A stretch of 64,000 nucleotides of DNA from Saccharothrix sp. HUAS TT1 (GCF_040744945.1 NZ_CP160453.1:1860001-1924000), one strand, 5' to 3'. Shown: positions 1-8,776, numbered from the stretch's first letter. Notes: generated from the letters alone by a model not told the origin. Made by a program: numbers and translations.

Positions 1-164
1 TAGCCGAGGTCGACCACCAGCGGCTCGGGCCGGTCGAGCAGGTCGCGGTGGGTGTGCGCGACCCACCGGTCCACCCGGCGCAGGCGGTTCGGGTTCGTGG
101 TGCCCCTGGTGGGCAGGCCGAGCGCGCGGGCCCGACCCGCGGCTAGGCGTGGCGTGCGAGCCAT
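1..164 (-). CDS. SAM-dependent methyltransferase, N-terminal part only (runs off the left edge)
   Basis: Only the first 54 codons lie inside the window. The reading frame opens at ATG 164 on the minus strand with MARTPRLAAGRARALG, continues through TRGTTNPNRLRRVDRW and reaches PEPLVVDLGY at the edge. VVDLGYG is the glycine-rich motif I of class I methyltransferases, and the TRGTTNPNRLRRVDRW stretch is typical of an actinobacterial methyltransferase family. It overlaps the end of the DUF2505 gene by 22 bp, so the two are probably translated together. Substrate unknown. Confidence 0.72.
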   Translation of the reverse strand, partial: MARTPRLAAGRARALGLPTRGTTNPNRLRRVDRWVAHTHRDLLDRPEPLVVDLG

Positions 165-637
165 TCGGAGGTGAACTCGGTTTCCTTGTCCAGCAGCAGG
201 GCCACCTGCTCGGCGATCAACGACTCGACCTTGCCGCCGACCAGCGGGATGCCCACCTTGGTCTGGCCGACGAGCAGCAACTCGCTGCCGGTCGGGGTGT
301 CGCTGAGCGTGATCGTGCCCTCCAAGCGGCCCGGCACGCCCTTGAGCAGGCCCTCGATGGTGCCGGTCAGACCCGCCTCGGTCCACGTCTCGGTGCGCGT
401 GATGACCAGGTCACCGCCCAGCACACCGCGCGCGAACGGCGGCAGGTGCTCGGCGGACACACCCTGCTTGAGCTGGTAGGACGTGGTGCCGCCGGTCGAG
501 GTGAAGGTGATCAGCTCGGGGTCCGCGCCGCCCAGCACGGCCAACCGGTCCCGCAGGTAGGTCTCGTCCACCAGCGCTGCGTACACGTCCCGCGCGGGCC
601 GGCGGGACGTGGTTCGGTGCTCGATGCGGCGTGCCAT
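143..637 (-). CDS. DUF2505 family protein
   Basis: A 164-residue protein starting MARRIEHRTTSRRPARDVYA, similar in length and pattern to the DUF2505 family (Rv0481c type). That family resembles the START/SRPBCC ligand-binding fold: an early helix (ARDVYAALVDETYLRDRL), beta strands such as DLVITRTETWTEAG and GRLEGTITLSD, and a final amphipathic helix. There is no signal peptide and no catalytic motif, so the biochemical role is unknown. It is divergent from murB and its start codon lies only 25 bp from the chosen murB start, so the two share a very short promoter region. The ATG at 637 is the only reasonable start, since further upstream the frame runs antisense through murB. Confidence 0.85.
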   Translation of the reverse strand: MARRIEHRTTSRRPARDVYAALVDETYLRDRLAVLGGADPELITFTSTGGTTSYQLKQGVSAEHLPPFARGVLGGDLVITRTETWTEAGLTGTIEGLLKGVPGRLEGTITLSDTPTGSELLLVGQTKVGIPLVGGKVESLIAEQVALLLDKETEFTSEWLARHA

Positions 638-662
638 GTCGCGGAGGCTACCGTTCTCTGTC

Positions 663-1742
663 GTGACCACCCCGCCCTCCAGTGCCCGTGTGCCGCTGGC
701 CGAGTGCACCACGCTGCGGCTCGGTGGCCCTGCGACGAGGTTCGCGCGCGCCGCCACAGCCGCCGAGCTGGTCGAGACCGTGCGCGCGTTGGACGCGGCC
801 GGCGAACCGCTGCTGCTGCTCGGCGGCGGGTCGAACCTCGTGGTCTCCGACACCGGGTTCGCCGGCACCGTGGTGCAGGTCGGCACGGCGGGCCGGCGGC
901 TGGACCCGCTGGGCGACGGCCTGGTGCAGCTCACCGTCGAGGCGGGCGAGGACTGGGACTCGGTGGTGGCCGAGGCCGTGGCGCAGGGGCTGGGCGGGCT
1001 GGAGTGCCTGTCCGGCATCCCCGGGCTGGTCGGGGCGACGCCGGTGCAGAACGTCGGCGCGTACGGCGTCGAGGTCGCGCAGGTGCTGACGTCGGTGGAC
1101 CTGCTCGACCGGCGGACCGGCCGGGTGCACCAGGTGCCCGCGGAGGGGCTGGGGCTGGCGTACCGCACGAGCGTGCTGAAGGGCACGGACCAGGCGGTGG
1201 TGCTGCGGGCGCGGTTCGCGCTGACGGCGGGCGGCCAGTCGGCGCCCATCCGGTACGGCGAGCTGGCCAGGGTGCTCGGCGTCGCGCCGGGCGACCGGGT
1301 GCCCGCCGACGCGGCCCGCAAGGCGGTGCTGGAGCTGCGGCGCGGCAAGGGCATGGTGCTGGACGCGGCCGACCACGACACGTGGAGCGCGGGCTCGTTC
1401 TTCACCAACCCGCTGCTGGACGACTCCACGCTGGCCGGTGTGCTGATCCGGATCGCCGAGCGGCTGGGGTCGCACGTGGACGTGCCGACCTACCCGGCGG
1501 GGGCCGGGTTCGCGAAGCTGTCGGCGGCCTGGCTGATCGAGCGGGCCGGGTTCCAGCGCGGGTACCGGGGCGCCGGCGGTCGAGTGGCGTTGTCGGGCAA
1601 GCACACGCTGGCGCTGACCAACCGCGGCGGGGCCTCCACGGAGGACCTGTTGGACCTGGCGCGCGAGGTGCGCGACGGGGTGCGGACGGCGTTCGGGGTG
1701 GAGCTGCGGCCGGAACCCGTGCTGGTGGGCTGCGAGCTCTGA
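663..1742 (+). CDS. murB: UDP-N-acetylenolpyruvoylglucosamine reductase MurB
   Basis: MurB reduces UDP-GlcNAc-enolpyruvate to UDP-MurNAc with NADPH and FAD, the second committed step of peptidoglycan precursor synthesis in the cytoplasm. The 359-residue protein has the family marks: TTLRLGGPATRFARA at the N-terminus, the FAD-binding LLLLGGGSNLVVSD, the GLECLSGIPGLVGATPVQNVGAYG block, then YRTSVLKG. The catalytic serine region GSFFTNP and the late KLSAAWLIERAGF complete it. I chose GTG 663 (VTTPPSSARV); an in-frame ATG at 636 would overlap the start codon of the divergent gene. A strong assignment. Confidence 0.97.
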   Translation: MTTPPSSARVPLAECTTLRLGGPATRFARAATAAELVETVRALDAAGEPLLLLGGGSNLVVSDTGFAGTVVQVGTAGRRLDPLGDGLVQLTVEAGEDWDSVVAEAVAQGLGGLECLSGIPGLVGATPVQNVGAYGVEVAQVLTSVDLLDRRTGRVHQVPAEGLGLAYRTSVLKGTDQAVVLRARFALTAGGQSAPIRYGELARVLGVAPGDRVPADAARKAVLELRRGKGMVLDAADHDTWSAGSFFTNPLLDDSTLAGVLIRIAERLGSHVDVPTYPAGAGFAKLSAAWLIERAGFQRGYRGAGGRVALSGKHTLALTNRGGASTEDLLDLAREVRDGVRTAFGVELRPEPVLVGCEL

Positions 1743-1906
1743 CGCCCTGGGGTTGTCGGGTGCGTGGTCGTGGGGTGCGGCGGTCGTGGGTGCGGTGGTT
1801 GTGGTGTTCCAGGGGCCGGCGGTGGCGAGGCCGAACGGGTGACCACGTGTGACGAATCCTCACTCCGCGCGTTTCATGGAGGCAGGGGCACCTGTTGGAG
1901 GTCGTC

Positions 1907-2905
1907 ATGGCCTACCCCGACGACGATCGCGCGGCCGTCAGGCCGATCAAGAAGCTGGTTGAGGACGACTTCCTGAGCCGGCCCGGTGTGGTGGGTGTCG
2001 ACCTCGGCGAGAAGACCGTCGGCGGCCGGGCGACCGGTGAGCTGGCGATCGTGGTGTTCGTCCGGCGCAAGGGACCCGCCGCCCAGTTCGCCATCCCGCC
2101 GGACGTCCTCGGCGTGCCGACCGACGTGGTCGAGGACACGTTCCACCCGCACCACACCATCGCCTCGCCGGAGGGCGTGGGCGGCGCGGAGCGGCACGAG
2201 GTGCTGGCGGGCGGCATCGGGATCGGGCCGAGCCGGGCGATCCGGTTCGTGCCGCCGGACGTGCCCGAAGTGGACGACTACGTGGTGGCCGGGACGCTCG
2301 GCGCGCTGGTCACGCCGCGCCGCAGGCACGTGGTGATGGCGCTGACGTCCTTCCACGTCGCCTGCGTCGACGACGCCTGGGCGGTCGGCGACCCGATGGT
2401 GCACCCGTCCCGGATCGACGGTGGCCACCCGGTGCACGACCGGGTCGGCGCGCTGGCGCGGGCCGCGCTGTCCGGCCGGGTGGACGCCGCCGCGATCGTG
2501 CTGACCACGCCGCGGGTGCGGGCCGAGGTGGTGGGGCTGGGCGCGGTCACCGGGGCAGCCGACGCGCGGGTCAGCCTGCGGGTCCGCAAGCGGGGCCGCA
2601 CGACCGCCGTCACCGAGGGCGTGGTGGCGTCGACGGACGCCGCGATCACGCTGGACTTCGGGGCGGGCATCGGCGTGCGCACCCTGCGCGACCAGATCCG
2701 GATCGAGACGCGGGGGTTCGCCGACCACGGCGACTCCGGCGCGGTGCTGCTGGACGACGGCAACCGCGTGGTCGGGCTCTACTGCGCCGGCAGCCCGACG
2801 CGCGGGTTCGCCAACCCGGTCGGCGCGGTGCTGGACCAGCTGGACGTGGACCTGCTGCTCACGCCCGGTGCACGCGTGTCGCCGACGCCTGCGCGCGGGG
2901 CTTGA
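1907..2905 (+). CDS. Trypsin-fold (chymotrypsin-like) serine protease-type protein, no signal peptide
   Basis: A 332-residue protein starting at ATG 1907, with a GGAG ribosome-binding site six bases upstream; a TTG at 1895 is a weaker alternative. The C-terminal half carries DHGDSGAVLLDD followed by NRVVGLYCAG, the usual surround of the trypsin-type nucleophile serine. An upstream MALTSFHVAC resembles the block holding the catalytic histidine, and RVDAAAIVL resembles that of the aspartate, so a full triad is plausible but the histidine and aspartate are inferred. There is no signal peptide or membrane segment, which is unusual for such proteases and suggests a cytoplasmic role or a non-proteolytic scaffold. 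Its last 47 bp overlap the convergent SDR gene. Natural substrate unknown. Confidence 0.72.
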   Translation: MAYPDDDRAAVRPIKKLVEDDFLSRPGVVGVDLGEKTVGGRATGELAIVVFVRRKGPAAQFAIPPDVLGVPTDVVEDTFHPHHTIASPEGVGGAERHEVLAGGIGIGPSRAIRFVPPDVPEVDDYVVAGTLGALVTPRRRHVVMALTSFHVACVDDAWAVGDPMVHPSRIDGGHPVHDRVGALARAALSGRVDAAAIVLTTPRVRAEVVGLGAVTGAADARVSLRVRKRGRTTAVTEGVVASTDAAITLDFGAGIGVRTLRDQIRIETRGFADHGDSGAVLLDDGNRVVGLYCAGSPTRGFANPVGAVLDQLDVDLLLTPGARVSPTPARGA

Positions 2906-3590
2906 GCACGATCTGGTCCAGGTTCACGTGCGACGGCCTGGTCACCGCGAACGCGATCACGTCCGCGACGTCGTCCGCGGTCAGCGGCGTCACGCCCTGG
3001 TAGACGGCGGCGGCACGGTCGGCGTCGCCGTCGAAGCGGTTCAACGAGAAGTCGGTCTCCACCATGCCCGGCAGGACCTCGGTGACGCGCACCGGCTGCC
3101 CGAGCAGTTCGCCGCGCAACGTCCGGTGCAGCGCGGACTGTGCGTGCTTGGCCGACGTGTAGCCGGAACCGTTGTCGTACGCCTCGTAAGCGGCGACCGA
3201 GGTGACGGAGACGACGTGACCGTCACCGGAGGCGATCAGCTTGGGCAGCAGGCCCTTGGTGACCCGCAGCGTGCCCAGGACGTTCGTCTCCCACATCCAC
3301 CGCCAGTGCTCCTCGTCGGCCTCGGCGACGGTGGCCAGGCCGCGCGCGCCGCCGGCGTTGTTGACCAGGACCCGGGCGGCGGGGACGGCGTCCAGGAACG
3401 CCTCGACCGACGGCGCCGAGGTGACGTCGAGCTCGACGGCGGCGCCCCCGATCTCATCCGCGATAACCTTGAGGCGGTCGACCCGCCGGGCGCCCAGCAC
3501 CACGTGGAAGCCCTCGGCGGCGAGCCTGCGGGCGGTGGCCTCACCGATACCCGCACTGGCTCCGGTCACGACTGCGATAGGACGGTTCAC
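2859..3590 (-). CDS. Short-chain dehydrogenase/reductase (SDR)
   Basis: A classical SDR of 243 residues. It has the NAD(P)-binding TGASAGIG near the N-terminus, NNAGGARG after the fourth strand, and a catalytic serine in VSVTSVAAYEAYDNGSGYTSAKHAQ with the YxxxK pair (Y-T-S-A-K). The GARR following the second strand favours NADP(H). It ends with NLDQIVLKPRAQ, like the Rv0484c type of mycobacteria. I chose GTG 3590 (VNRPIAVV); ATG 3617 would add nine residues and would start inside the CRP-like site, so the start is uncertain. It is convergent with the protease-fold gene and divergent from the L,D-transpeptidase gene. Substrate unknown. Confidence 0.9.
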   Translation of the reverse strand: MNRPIAVVTGASAGIGEATARRLAAEGFHVVLGARRVDRLKVIADEIGGAAVELDVTSAPSVEAFLDAVPAARVLVNNAGGARGLATVAEADEEHWRWMWETNVLGTLRVTKGLLPKLIASGDGHVVSVTSVAAYEAYDNGSGYTSAKHAQSALHRTLRGELLGQPVRVTEVLPGMVETDFSLNRFDGDADRAAAVYQGVTPLTADDVADVIAFAVTRPSHVNLDQIVLKPRAQASATRVHRA

Positions 3591-3616
3591 GGTGATGATC
3601 CTAGGTGTGCGATTCA

Positions 3617-3632
3617 TGTGATCGAGATCACT
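3617..3632. promoter_or_regulatory. Candidate CRP/GlxR-type operator
   Basis: TGTGATCGAGATCACT matches the TGTGA-N6-TCACA consensus of actinobacterial CRP/GlxR regulators in every fixed position but the last. It lies between the divergent SDR and L,D-transpeptidase genes, 46 bp before the transpeptidase start. Its role is inferred from sequence alone. Confidence 0.45.
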
Positions 3633-3677
3633 CGCACCGGAGGTCCCGTGAGACGTCCTTCGATCAGGAGGTCGAAC

Positions 3678-4823
3678 GTGCACAGGAGATTGGCGGCTCT
3701 GCTGCTCGGCTTGGCGTTGCTGGCCGGCTGCTCGGCGAAGGTGGAACAGGGCGCGGCCACACCGGTCGGCGGTGACGGCCCGCCGGTGGCCAAGATCACC
3801 ACCGCGCCCGCCGACGGCGCCAAGGACGTGCCGGTGAACGTGCCGGTGCAGGTGACGGTGGCCGAGGGCACGATCGACCAGGTCGCCCTGACCAACCCCG
3901 AGGGGCAGCCCGTCGCGGGCGCGCTCACCGAGGACAAGAAAACCTGGACCAGCACCGAGCCGCTGGGGTACGGCAAGAGCTACACCTACTCGGGCCGGGC
4001 GATCGGCGCCGACGGCAGGCCGGTCGACCTCCAGGGCGCGTTCACCACCCTCACCCCGGCGTCGCAGGTGCGCGCCACGCTGTTCCCCGGCGACAACCAG
4101 ACGATGGGCGTCGCGGTCCCGATCAAGGTCGAGTTCGACGTGGACGTGACCGACCGGGCGAGCGTGGAGAAGGCGCTGACCGTCACCAACTCGGCCGGCG
4201 TGGTGGGCAGCTGGGCGTGGCTGAACGCCCGCGAGGTGCACTACCGGCCGGAGAAGTACTGGCCCGCGAACACCCAGGTCCACGTCGAGGCGAAGCTGTA
4301 CGGCGTGCCCTACGGCGGCGGCGCGTACGGCCGCGCGGACGTGACCAGCGACTTCACCATCGGCCGCAACCAGGTCGTGAAGATCGACACGCCGACGCAC
4401 CAGCTGGTGGTGCAGCGCGACGGGCAGACGGTGGCGACCTACCCGGCGTCGTTCGGCAGGGACGCAGACCCGGAGCTGACCACGCCGAACGGCACGTTCG
4501 TGGTGATGCAGAAGAACGACACGTTCAGCTTCGACAACCCGCGTTACGGCTACACCAACGTGGTCAAGAAGTGGGCGGTGCGGTTCTCCAACCACGGCGA
4601 GTTCATCCACGAGAACAACGACAACGCGGCCAACATCGGCAAGGCGAACACGTCGCACGGGTGCGCGAACCTGCTGGAGGCCGACGCCAAGGCGTACTAC
4701 GACAGCGCGCTGGTGGGTGACCCGGTGGAGGTGACGGGCTCGATCACCACCCTGCCCGCCCAGTTCGACTGGTACGACTGGCAGATCCCCTGGTCCCAGT
4801 GGCAAACCATGTCCGCCCTCTAA
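3678..4823 (+). CDS. Lipoprotein L,D-transpeptidase (LdtMt5/LprQ type)
   Basis: This enzyme makes 3-3 cross-links in peptidoglycan outside the membrane. The 381-residue product begins with a lipoprotein signal, LLLGLALLAGCSAK, whose cysteine would be lipidated. Two Ig-like segments follow (KITTAPADGAKDVPVNVPVQ and RATLFPGDNQTMGVAVPIKV), then the YkuD catalytic domain. The active-site signature is split into SNHGEFIHENN and NTSHGCANL, with the nucleophile cysteine in SHGC. GTG 3678 is preceded by AGGAG seven bases upstream, which decides the start. It is the only gene on this strand before the repeat-rich gap and has its own candidate CRP-like site. In mycobacteria the matching gene (Rv0483) sits in the same place, as I recall. 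Confidence 0.95.
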   Translation: MHRRLAALLLGLALLAGCSAKVEQGAATPVGGDGPPVAKITTAPADGAKDVPVNVPVQVTVAEGTIDQVALTNPEGQPVAGALTEDKKTWTSTEPLGYGKSYTYSGRAIGADGRPVDLQGAFTTLTPASQVRATLFPGDNQTMGVAVPIKVEFDVDVTDRASVEKALTVTNSAGVVGSWAWLNAREVHYRPEKYWPANTQVHVEAKLYGVPYGGGAYGRADVTSDFTIGRNQVVKIDTPTHQLVVQRDGQTVATYPASFGRDADPELTTPNGTFVVMQKNDTFSFDNPRYGYTNVVKKWAVRFSNHGEFIHENNDNAANIGKANTSHGCANLLEADAKAYYDSALVGDPVEVTGSITTLPAQFDWYDWQIPWSQWQTMSAL

Positions 4824-4829
4824 CCCCCG

Positions 4830-5022
4830 CGAGTCGAACCCCCACGTCCCGCGTGTCGAACGTTCGCGTCCCGCGTGTCGAACGTTCGCGTCCCGCGTGT
4901 CCTACGTTCAGGGCGCGAGAGTCCTGCGTTGGGAGCGCGAGAGTCCTACGGTCAGGGCGCGAGAGTCCTACGGTCAGGGCGCGAGAGTCCTACGTTCGGG
5001 AGTCCTGAGTTCTACGTTCAGG
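4830..5022 (+). repeat. Short direct repeats of the GAGAGTCCTACG family
   Basis: Two kinds of about 22-bp unit follow each other. The first is about three copies of GCGTGTCGAACGTTCGCGTC. The second is four copies around GCGCGAGAGTCCTACGGTCA, ending in a decayed copy with GAGTTCTACGTTCAGGG. The same unit returns at 30157-30222 and, inverted, at 31959-32042. Together with the palindromic element just downstream it fills the 453-bp gap between the L,D-transpeptidase and hydrolase genes; I see no gene in that gap. Confidence 0.8.
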
Positions 5023-5037
5023 GCGGTGGTGCTGTCC

Positions 5038-5171
5038 GGCTCGATTTGACATGGGGCCCTTACGGGCACCCCAGGCAGGCCAAAGCCGGCAGGCCCGGCG
5101 GGGTAAAGCGTCCCGCCGGGCCTGCCGGCTTCGTCCAGCCTATGGCACCCGAACCCATGTCAAATCGAGCC
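5038..5171 (+). repeat. 134-bp palindromic element, copy 1
   Basis: The ends are perfect 18-bp inverted repeats: GGCTCGATTTGACATGGG at 5038-5055 and its complement at 5154-5171. The centre is a second perfect stem of 19 bp (5084-5102 with 5112-5130) around a 9-nt loop. A same-length copy lies inverted at 47468-47601 and a short one at 62168-62232. No clear target-site duplication is visible. It could be a non-autonomous mobile repeat (MITE-like) or an intergenic structural repeat. Confidence 0.85.
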
Positions 5172-5276
5172 TCGGTGGGTTGGTGCGGTTGGGTGCGGTT
5201 GGGTTGTGGTGAGGTACACGGCGGAAAAACGCCGGTGGTGGGAAGTGGTGGGTTGACCTGGGCGTTGTCGTAGATC

Positions 5277-6071
5277 GTGCAGAACACTCTCCTCGACGCC
5301 GAGGGCGTCCGGCTGGCGGTTCGCGAGTCGGGTCCGCAGGACGGTCCGGCGGTCGTGCTGGTGCACGGCTGGGCGCAGTCCGGGGAGGTGTGGTCGCCGG
5401 ATCCGTCCTTCCGCTCGTACGCGGTGGACCTGCGGGGGCACGGGGACTCGCAGGTCGCGGAGGGCGGGTACCGGGATTCGGCGTGCTGGGCGGCTGATCT
5501 GAAGGCCGTCCTGGATCACGTCGGGCGGCCGGCGGTGGTGGTCGGGTGGTCGTACGGCGGTGTGGTGATAGCCGACTACCTGCGGTTCCACGGGACGGCG
5601 CAGGTCAGCGGGGTGGTGCTGGTCGGCGCGATCACCGAGTTGGGGCGTGGTCGGCCCGGTGGTGCGGTCGGTGGGGTGATGCGGGCGGCGTTGCCGGGGG
5701 CGTTGTCGGACGACCCGGCGGTGGCGGTGCCCGCGTTGGCGTCGTTCTGGCAGGCGCAGGGTGTCGTGGGCGGTGAGCTGGTGCAACGGCTGCTGGGCAC
5801 CTCGCTGCGCGTCCCGCCGCGGGTGCGGCGGGAGTTGTTCAAGCGGGACGTGGACAGCGCCGCAGTGCTGAAGGCGGTGGACAGGCCGACACTGGTGGTG
5901 CACGGCACCGCCGACGAGGTGGTCGACCCGGCCGCCGGGGAGTACGCGGCGGCCCTGATCCCCGGAGCCGACTTGCGCCGCTACGAACGCACCGGACACG
6001 CGCCCTTCCTGGAACGGCCCGAGCGCTTCGCCGCCGACCTGGCGGGCTTCGTGGCAGAGGTCTCGCGGTGA
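5277..6071 (+). CDS. Alpha/beta-fold hydrolase
   Basis: A 264-residue alpha/beta hydrolase starting at GTG 5277. It has the oxyanion-side [14 protein letters not shown], the nucleophile elbow [11 protein letters not shown] (Ser92 in G-W-S-Y-G), a probable acid in [13 protein letters not shown] and the catalytic histidine in [14 protein letters not shown]. The set is complete, so it should be an active esterase, lipase or related hydrolase; the substrate cannot be read from the sequence. It overlaps the first codon of mshA by 4 bp, so the two are probably cotranscribed and translationally coupled. No signal peptide, hence cytoplasmic. Confidence 0.9.
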   Translation: MQNTLLDAEGVRLAVRESGPQDGPAVVLVHGWAQSGEVWSPDPSFRSYAVDLRGHGDSQVAEGGYRDSACWAADLKAVLDHVGRPAVVVGWSYGGVVIADYLRFHGTAQVSGVVLVGAITELGRGRPGGAVGGVMRAALPGALSDDPAVAVPALASFWQAQGVVGGELVQRLLGTSLRVPPRVRRELFKRDVDSAAVLKAVDRPTLVVHGTADEVVDPAAGEYAAALIPGADLRRYERTGHAPFLERPERFAADLAGFVAEVSR

Positions 6072-7321
6072 AGCGGGTCGCGGTGCTCTCCGTGCACACC
6101 TCGCCGCTGGAGCAGCCCGGGACGGGTGACGCGGGCGGGATGAACGTCTACATCGTGCAGACGGCCAGGCGGATGGCGCAGCGGGGGATCGCGGTGGAGA
6201 TCTTCACGCGGGCCACGTCGTCCGACTTGCCGCCGGTGGCCGAACTGGCGCCCGGGGTGAAGGTCCGGCACGTGGTGGCGGGGCCGTTCGAGGGCCTGGG
6301 GAAGGAAGAACTGCCTGGTCAGCTGTGCGCGTTCACGGCGGGCGTGCTGAGGGCCGAGGCGCGGCACGAGCCGGGGCACTACGACGTGGTGCACTCGCAC
6401 TACTGGCTGTCCGGGCAGGTCGGGTGGTTGGCGCGGGAGCGGTGGGCGGTGCCGTTGGTGCACACGGCGCACACGTTGGCCAAGGTGAAGAACCTGGCGC
6501 TGGCGGTGGACGACACGCCGGAGCCCCGGATGCGGGTGATCGGCGAGGAGCAGGTGGTCGCGGAGGCGGACCGGTTGGTGGCGAACACCGACGTCGAGGC
6601 CGCCGAGCTGGTCAAGCTGTACGACGCGGACCCCGGGAAGGTGCTGGTCGTGCCGCCGGGGGTGGACCTGGAGCGGTTCACGCCGGGTGACCGGGACGCG
6701 GCACGGTCGTCCCTGGGGTTGCGGCCCGAGTCCGTCGTGCTGGCGTTCGTGGGGCGGATCCAGCCGTTGAAGGCGCCGGACGTGCTGTTGCGCGCGGCGG
6801 CCGAGATGGTGGCGCGCGATCCCGGGTTGCGGTCGCGGCTGGTGGTGCTGGTCGTCGGCGGGCCGTCGGGGTCGGGGATGAAGACGCCGGAGGAGTTGGT
6901 CCGGCTGGCCTCGGAGCTGCGGATCTCGGACGTGGTGCGGTTCCTGCCACCGCAGGAGGGCGAGGCGTTGGCGCGGGTCTACCGGGCCGCGGACGTGGTC
7001 GCGGTGCCCAGTCACAACGAGTCGTTCGGGCTGGTCGCGCTGGAGGCGCAGGCGTGCGGGACGCCGGTGGTCGCGGCCGCGGTGGGCGGGTTGCCGGTGG
7101 CGGTCCGGGACGGGGTGTCCGGGGTGCTGGTGGACGGTCACGACGCGCAGTCGTGGGCGCGGGTGCTGTCCGGCATCGGGTTGAACCGGGCGTACCGGGA
7201 GGAGCTGGCCAGCAACGCGGTCGGGCACGCCCGCCGGTTCTCGTGGGACAGGACGACTGATTCACTGCTCGCGGGGTACGCCGAAGCACGGGACGTGTTC
7301 CGCGAGGAGGTCATCGCTTGA
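6068..7321 (+). CDS. mshA: D-inositol-3-phosphate glycosyltransferase MshA (mycothiol synthesis)
   Basis: MshA transfers GlcNAc from UDP-GlcNAc to 1L-myo-inositol-1-phosphate, the first step of mycothiol synthesis. The 417-residue protein has the GT-B layout of family GT4: an N-terminal half beginning [20 protein letters not shown] and [15 protein letters not shown], with [14 protein letters not shown], and a C-terminal nucleotide-sugar half with [15 protein letters not shown]. The family EX7E signature is [20 protein letters not shown]. It starts at GTG 6068 within the end of the hydrolase gene, and its stop overlaps the next gene. Presence of mshA marks the host as a mycothiol-making actinobacterium. 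Confidence 0.96.
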   Translation: MKRVAVLSVHTSPLEQPGTGDAGGMNVYIVQTARRMAQRGIAVEIFTRATSSDLPPVAELAPGVKVRHVVAGPFEGLGKEELPGQLCAFTAGVLRAEARHEPGHYDVVHSHYWLSGQVGWLARERWAVPLVHTAHTLAKVKNLALAVDDTPEPRMRVIGEEQVVAEADRLVANTDVEAAELVKLYDADPGKVLVVPPGVDLERFTPGDRDAARSSLGLRPESVVLAFVGRIQPLKAPDVLLRAAAEMVARDPGLRSRLVVLVVGGPSGSGMKTPEELVRLASELRISDVVRFLPPQEGEALARVYRAADVVAVPSHNESFGLVALEAQACGTPVVAAAVGGLPVAVRDGVSGVLVDGHDAQSWARVLSGIGLNRAYREELASNAVGHARRFSWDRTTDSLLAGYAEARDVFREEVIA

Positions 7322-7800
7322 GCCTGGACGAGGTCATCAGCTCCACGTTGGACGAACGCGAGCTGCGCTACGACCGCAAGGGACCCGGTCGGTTCTTCGT
7401 GACCCTGCCCGGCACGAAGAAGCTGCAGACGAACTGCTGGCTGGTGCTCGGCAGGCACGCGCTGGTGGTCGAGGCGTTCGTCTGCCGCAAGCCGGACGAG
7501 TCGCACGAGGACGTTTACCGGTTCCTGTTGCGCCGCAACGCGAAGCTGTACGGCGTGCACTACACGATCGACACGACCGGCGACATCTACCTGGTCGGTC
7601 GGGTCGCGCTGCACGCCGTGACGCCGGACGAGCTGGACCGCGTGCTCGGGCAGGTGGTGGAGGCGGCCGACGGCGACTTCAACACGCTGCTGGAACTCGG
7701 CTTCGCCGGCGCGATCCAGCGCGAGTGGGACTGGCGGGTCTCGCGCGGCGAGTCGCTGGCCAACCTCCAGGCGTTCCGGCACCTGGTGTCCGAATCGTGA
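7318..7800 (+). CDS. YbjN-domain protein
   Basis: A 160-residue protein with the YbjN fold (type III secretion chaperone-like): an N-terminal helix, strands [47 protein letters not shown], and a last helix [24 protein letters not shown]. The TTG start at 7318 overlaps the mshA stop by 4 bp, the only reading consistent with the frame and coupled translation. The matching mycobacterial gene (Rv0487) also follows mshA. Function in actinobacteria is unknown; the tight coupling suggests a link with MshA or mycothiol. Confidence 0.88.
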   Translation: MSLDEVISSTLDERELRYDRKGPGRFFVTLPGTKKLQTNCWLVLGRHALVVEAFVCRKPDESHEDVYRFLLRRNAKLYGVHYTIDTTGDIYLVGRVALHAVTPDELDRVLGQVVEAADGDFNTLLELGFAGAIQREWDWRVSRGESLANLQAFRHLVSES

Positions 7801-7868
7801 TCACCCCCGCGCAACGGCCCTGAGCCCGCGCCCCGTCCCAGCGGTGACCGCAAACCTGGGAGGGGACC

Positions 7869-8741
7869 ATGGGCAGACGGGTGGGACTGGCGCTGGCCGC
7901 GTTCGCGGTGCTGGCGCTGGCGGGGTGCTCGGCCGGGTCGTCGTCGGACTCGGCGGCCGGTCAGCCGGCGGTGGCGCCGGAGCGGGCGCAACCGGGCGGC
8001 ACGCCGAAGCAGGAGGCCGCGGACCAGGGGCAGGCCCAGCAGGCCGGGACGTCGGCCCAGCAGGATCGCCTGCTGGTGCGCACCGCGACGATCGAGCTGG
8101 GCGCGGCGGACGCCGCCGCGGTGCTGGGCCGGGTCAAGGACCTGGTCATCGCCGAGGGCGGGTACTCGGCGCAGGAGAAGTCGCAGCCCCACCGGGCGTC
8201 CGTGACGTTCAAGGTGCCCGGTGACCGGCTGGACCCGGTGCTGGAGTCCGTCGGACGGCTGGAGGGCGTCAGCGTCACCCGGCGCGAGCTGCAGACCGAG
8301 GACGTGACCGAGCAGGTCGTGGACGTCGAGGCGCGGATCGCCAACCAGCGGGCCAGCGTGGAGCGGGTGCGGGGGCTGCTGGACCGGGCCACCACGACCG
8401 CGGAGATCACCGACATCGAGGCCGAGCTGACCGAGCGGCAGTCCGAGCTGGAGTCGCTGCAACGCCGGTACGAGACGTTGAAGGGGCAGGTGGCCCTGTC
8501 GACGTTGACCGTCGTCATCACGACGAGCGACGCGCCCGCGGTGGTGGCCGAGGAGGAGAACGGGTTCCTGGCCGCGTTCACCGGTGGCTGGAAGGCGCTG
8601 CTGGGGGCGTTCGGCTGGCTGCTGGTCGTGGTGGGCGCCGTGCTGCCGTTCGCGGTGGTGCTCGGCCTGCCCGCGTTCGGCTACCTCTGGTGGCGCCGTC
8701 GGCGGCGGGCCGGGACCACCCTGTTGCGCGGTGAATCCTGA
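7869..8741 (+). CDS. DUF4349 lipoprotein
   Basis: A 290-residue protein with a lipoprotein signal (LAAFAVLALAGCSAGSS) and a low-complexity Ala/Gln/Gly linker to about residue 65. The DUF4349 domain follows: LLVRTATIELGAADAAAVLGRV, SVTFKVPGDRLDPVLESVG, and a coiled coil around TDIEAELTERQSELESLQRRYETL. A C-terminal membrane helix (GWLLVVVGAVLPFAVVLGLPAFGYL) and a basic tail RRRRRA end it. ATG 7869 is preceded by GGGAGGGG. So it is anchored at both ends with most of its length outside the membrane. The domain's function is not known. Confidence 0.9.
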   Translation: MGRRVGLALAAFAVLALAGCSAGSSSDSAAGQPAVAPERAQPGGTPKQEAADQGQAQQAGTSAQQDRLLVRTATIELGAADAAAVLGRVKDLVIAEGGYSAQEKSQPHRASVTFKVPGDRLDPVLESVGRLEGVSVTRRELQTEDVTEQVVDVEARIANQRASVERVRGLLDRATTTAEITDIEAELTERQSELESLQRRYETLKGQVALSTLTVVITTSDAPAVVAEEENGFLAAFTGGWKALLGAFGWLLVVVGAVLPFAVVLGLPAFGYLWWRRRRRAGTTLLRGES

Positions 8742-8776
8742 CGAAAACTCTACTCAGAGCAACATCGCGCGGGAGC

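Noticed and set aside
4830..5022. CRISPR array
   Set aside because: The units are directly adjacent without unique spacers of constant length, and no cas genes are present.
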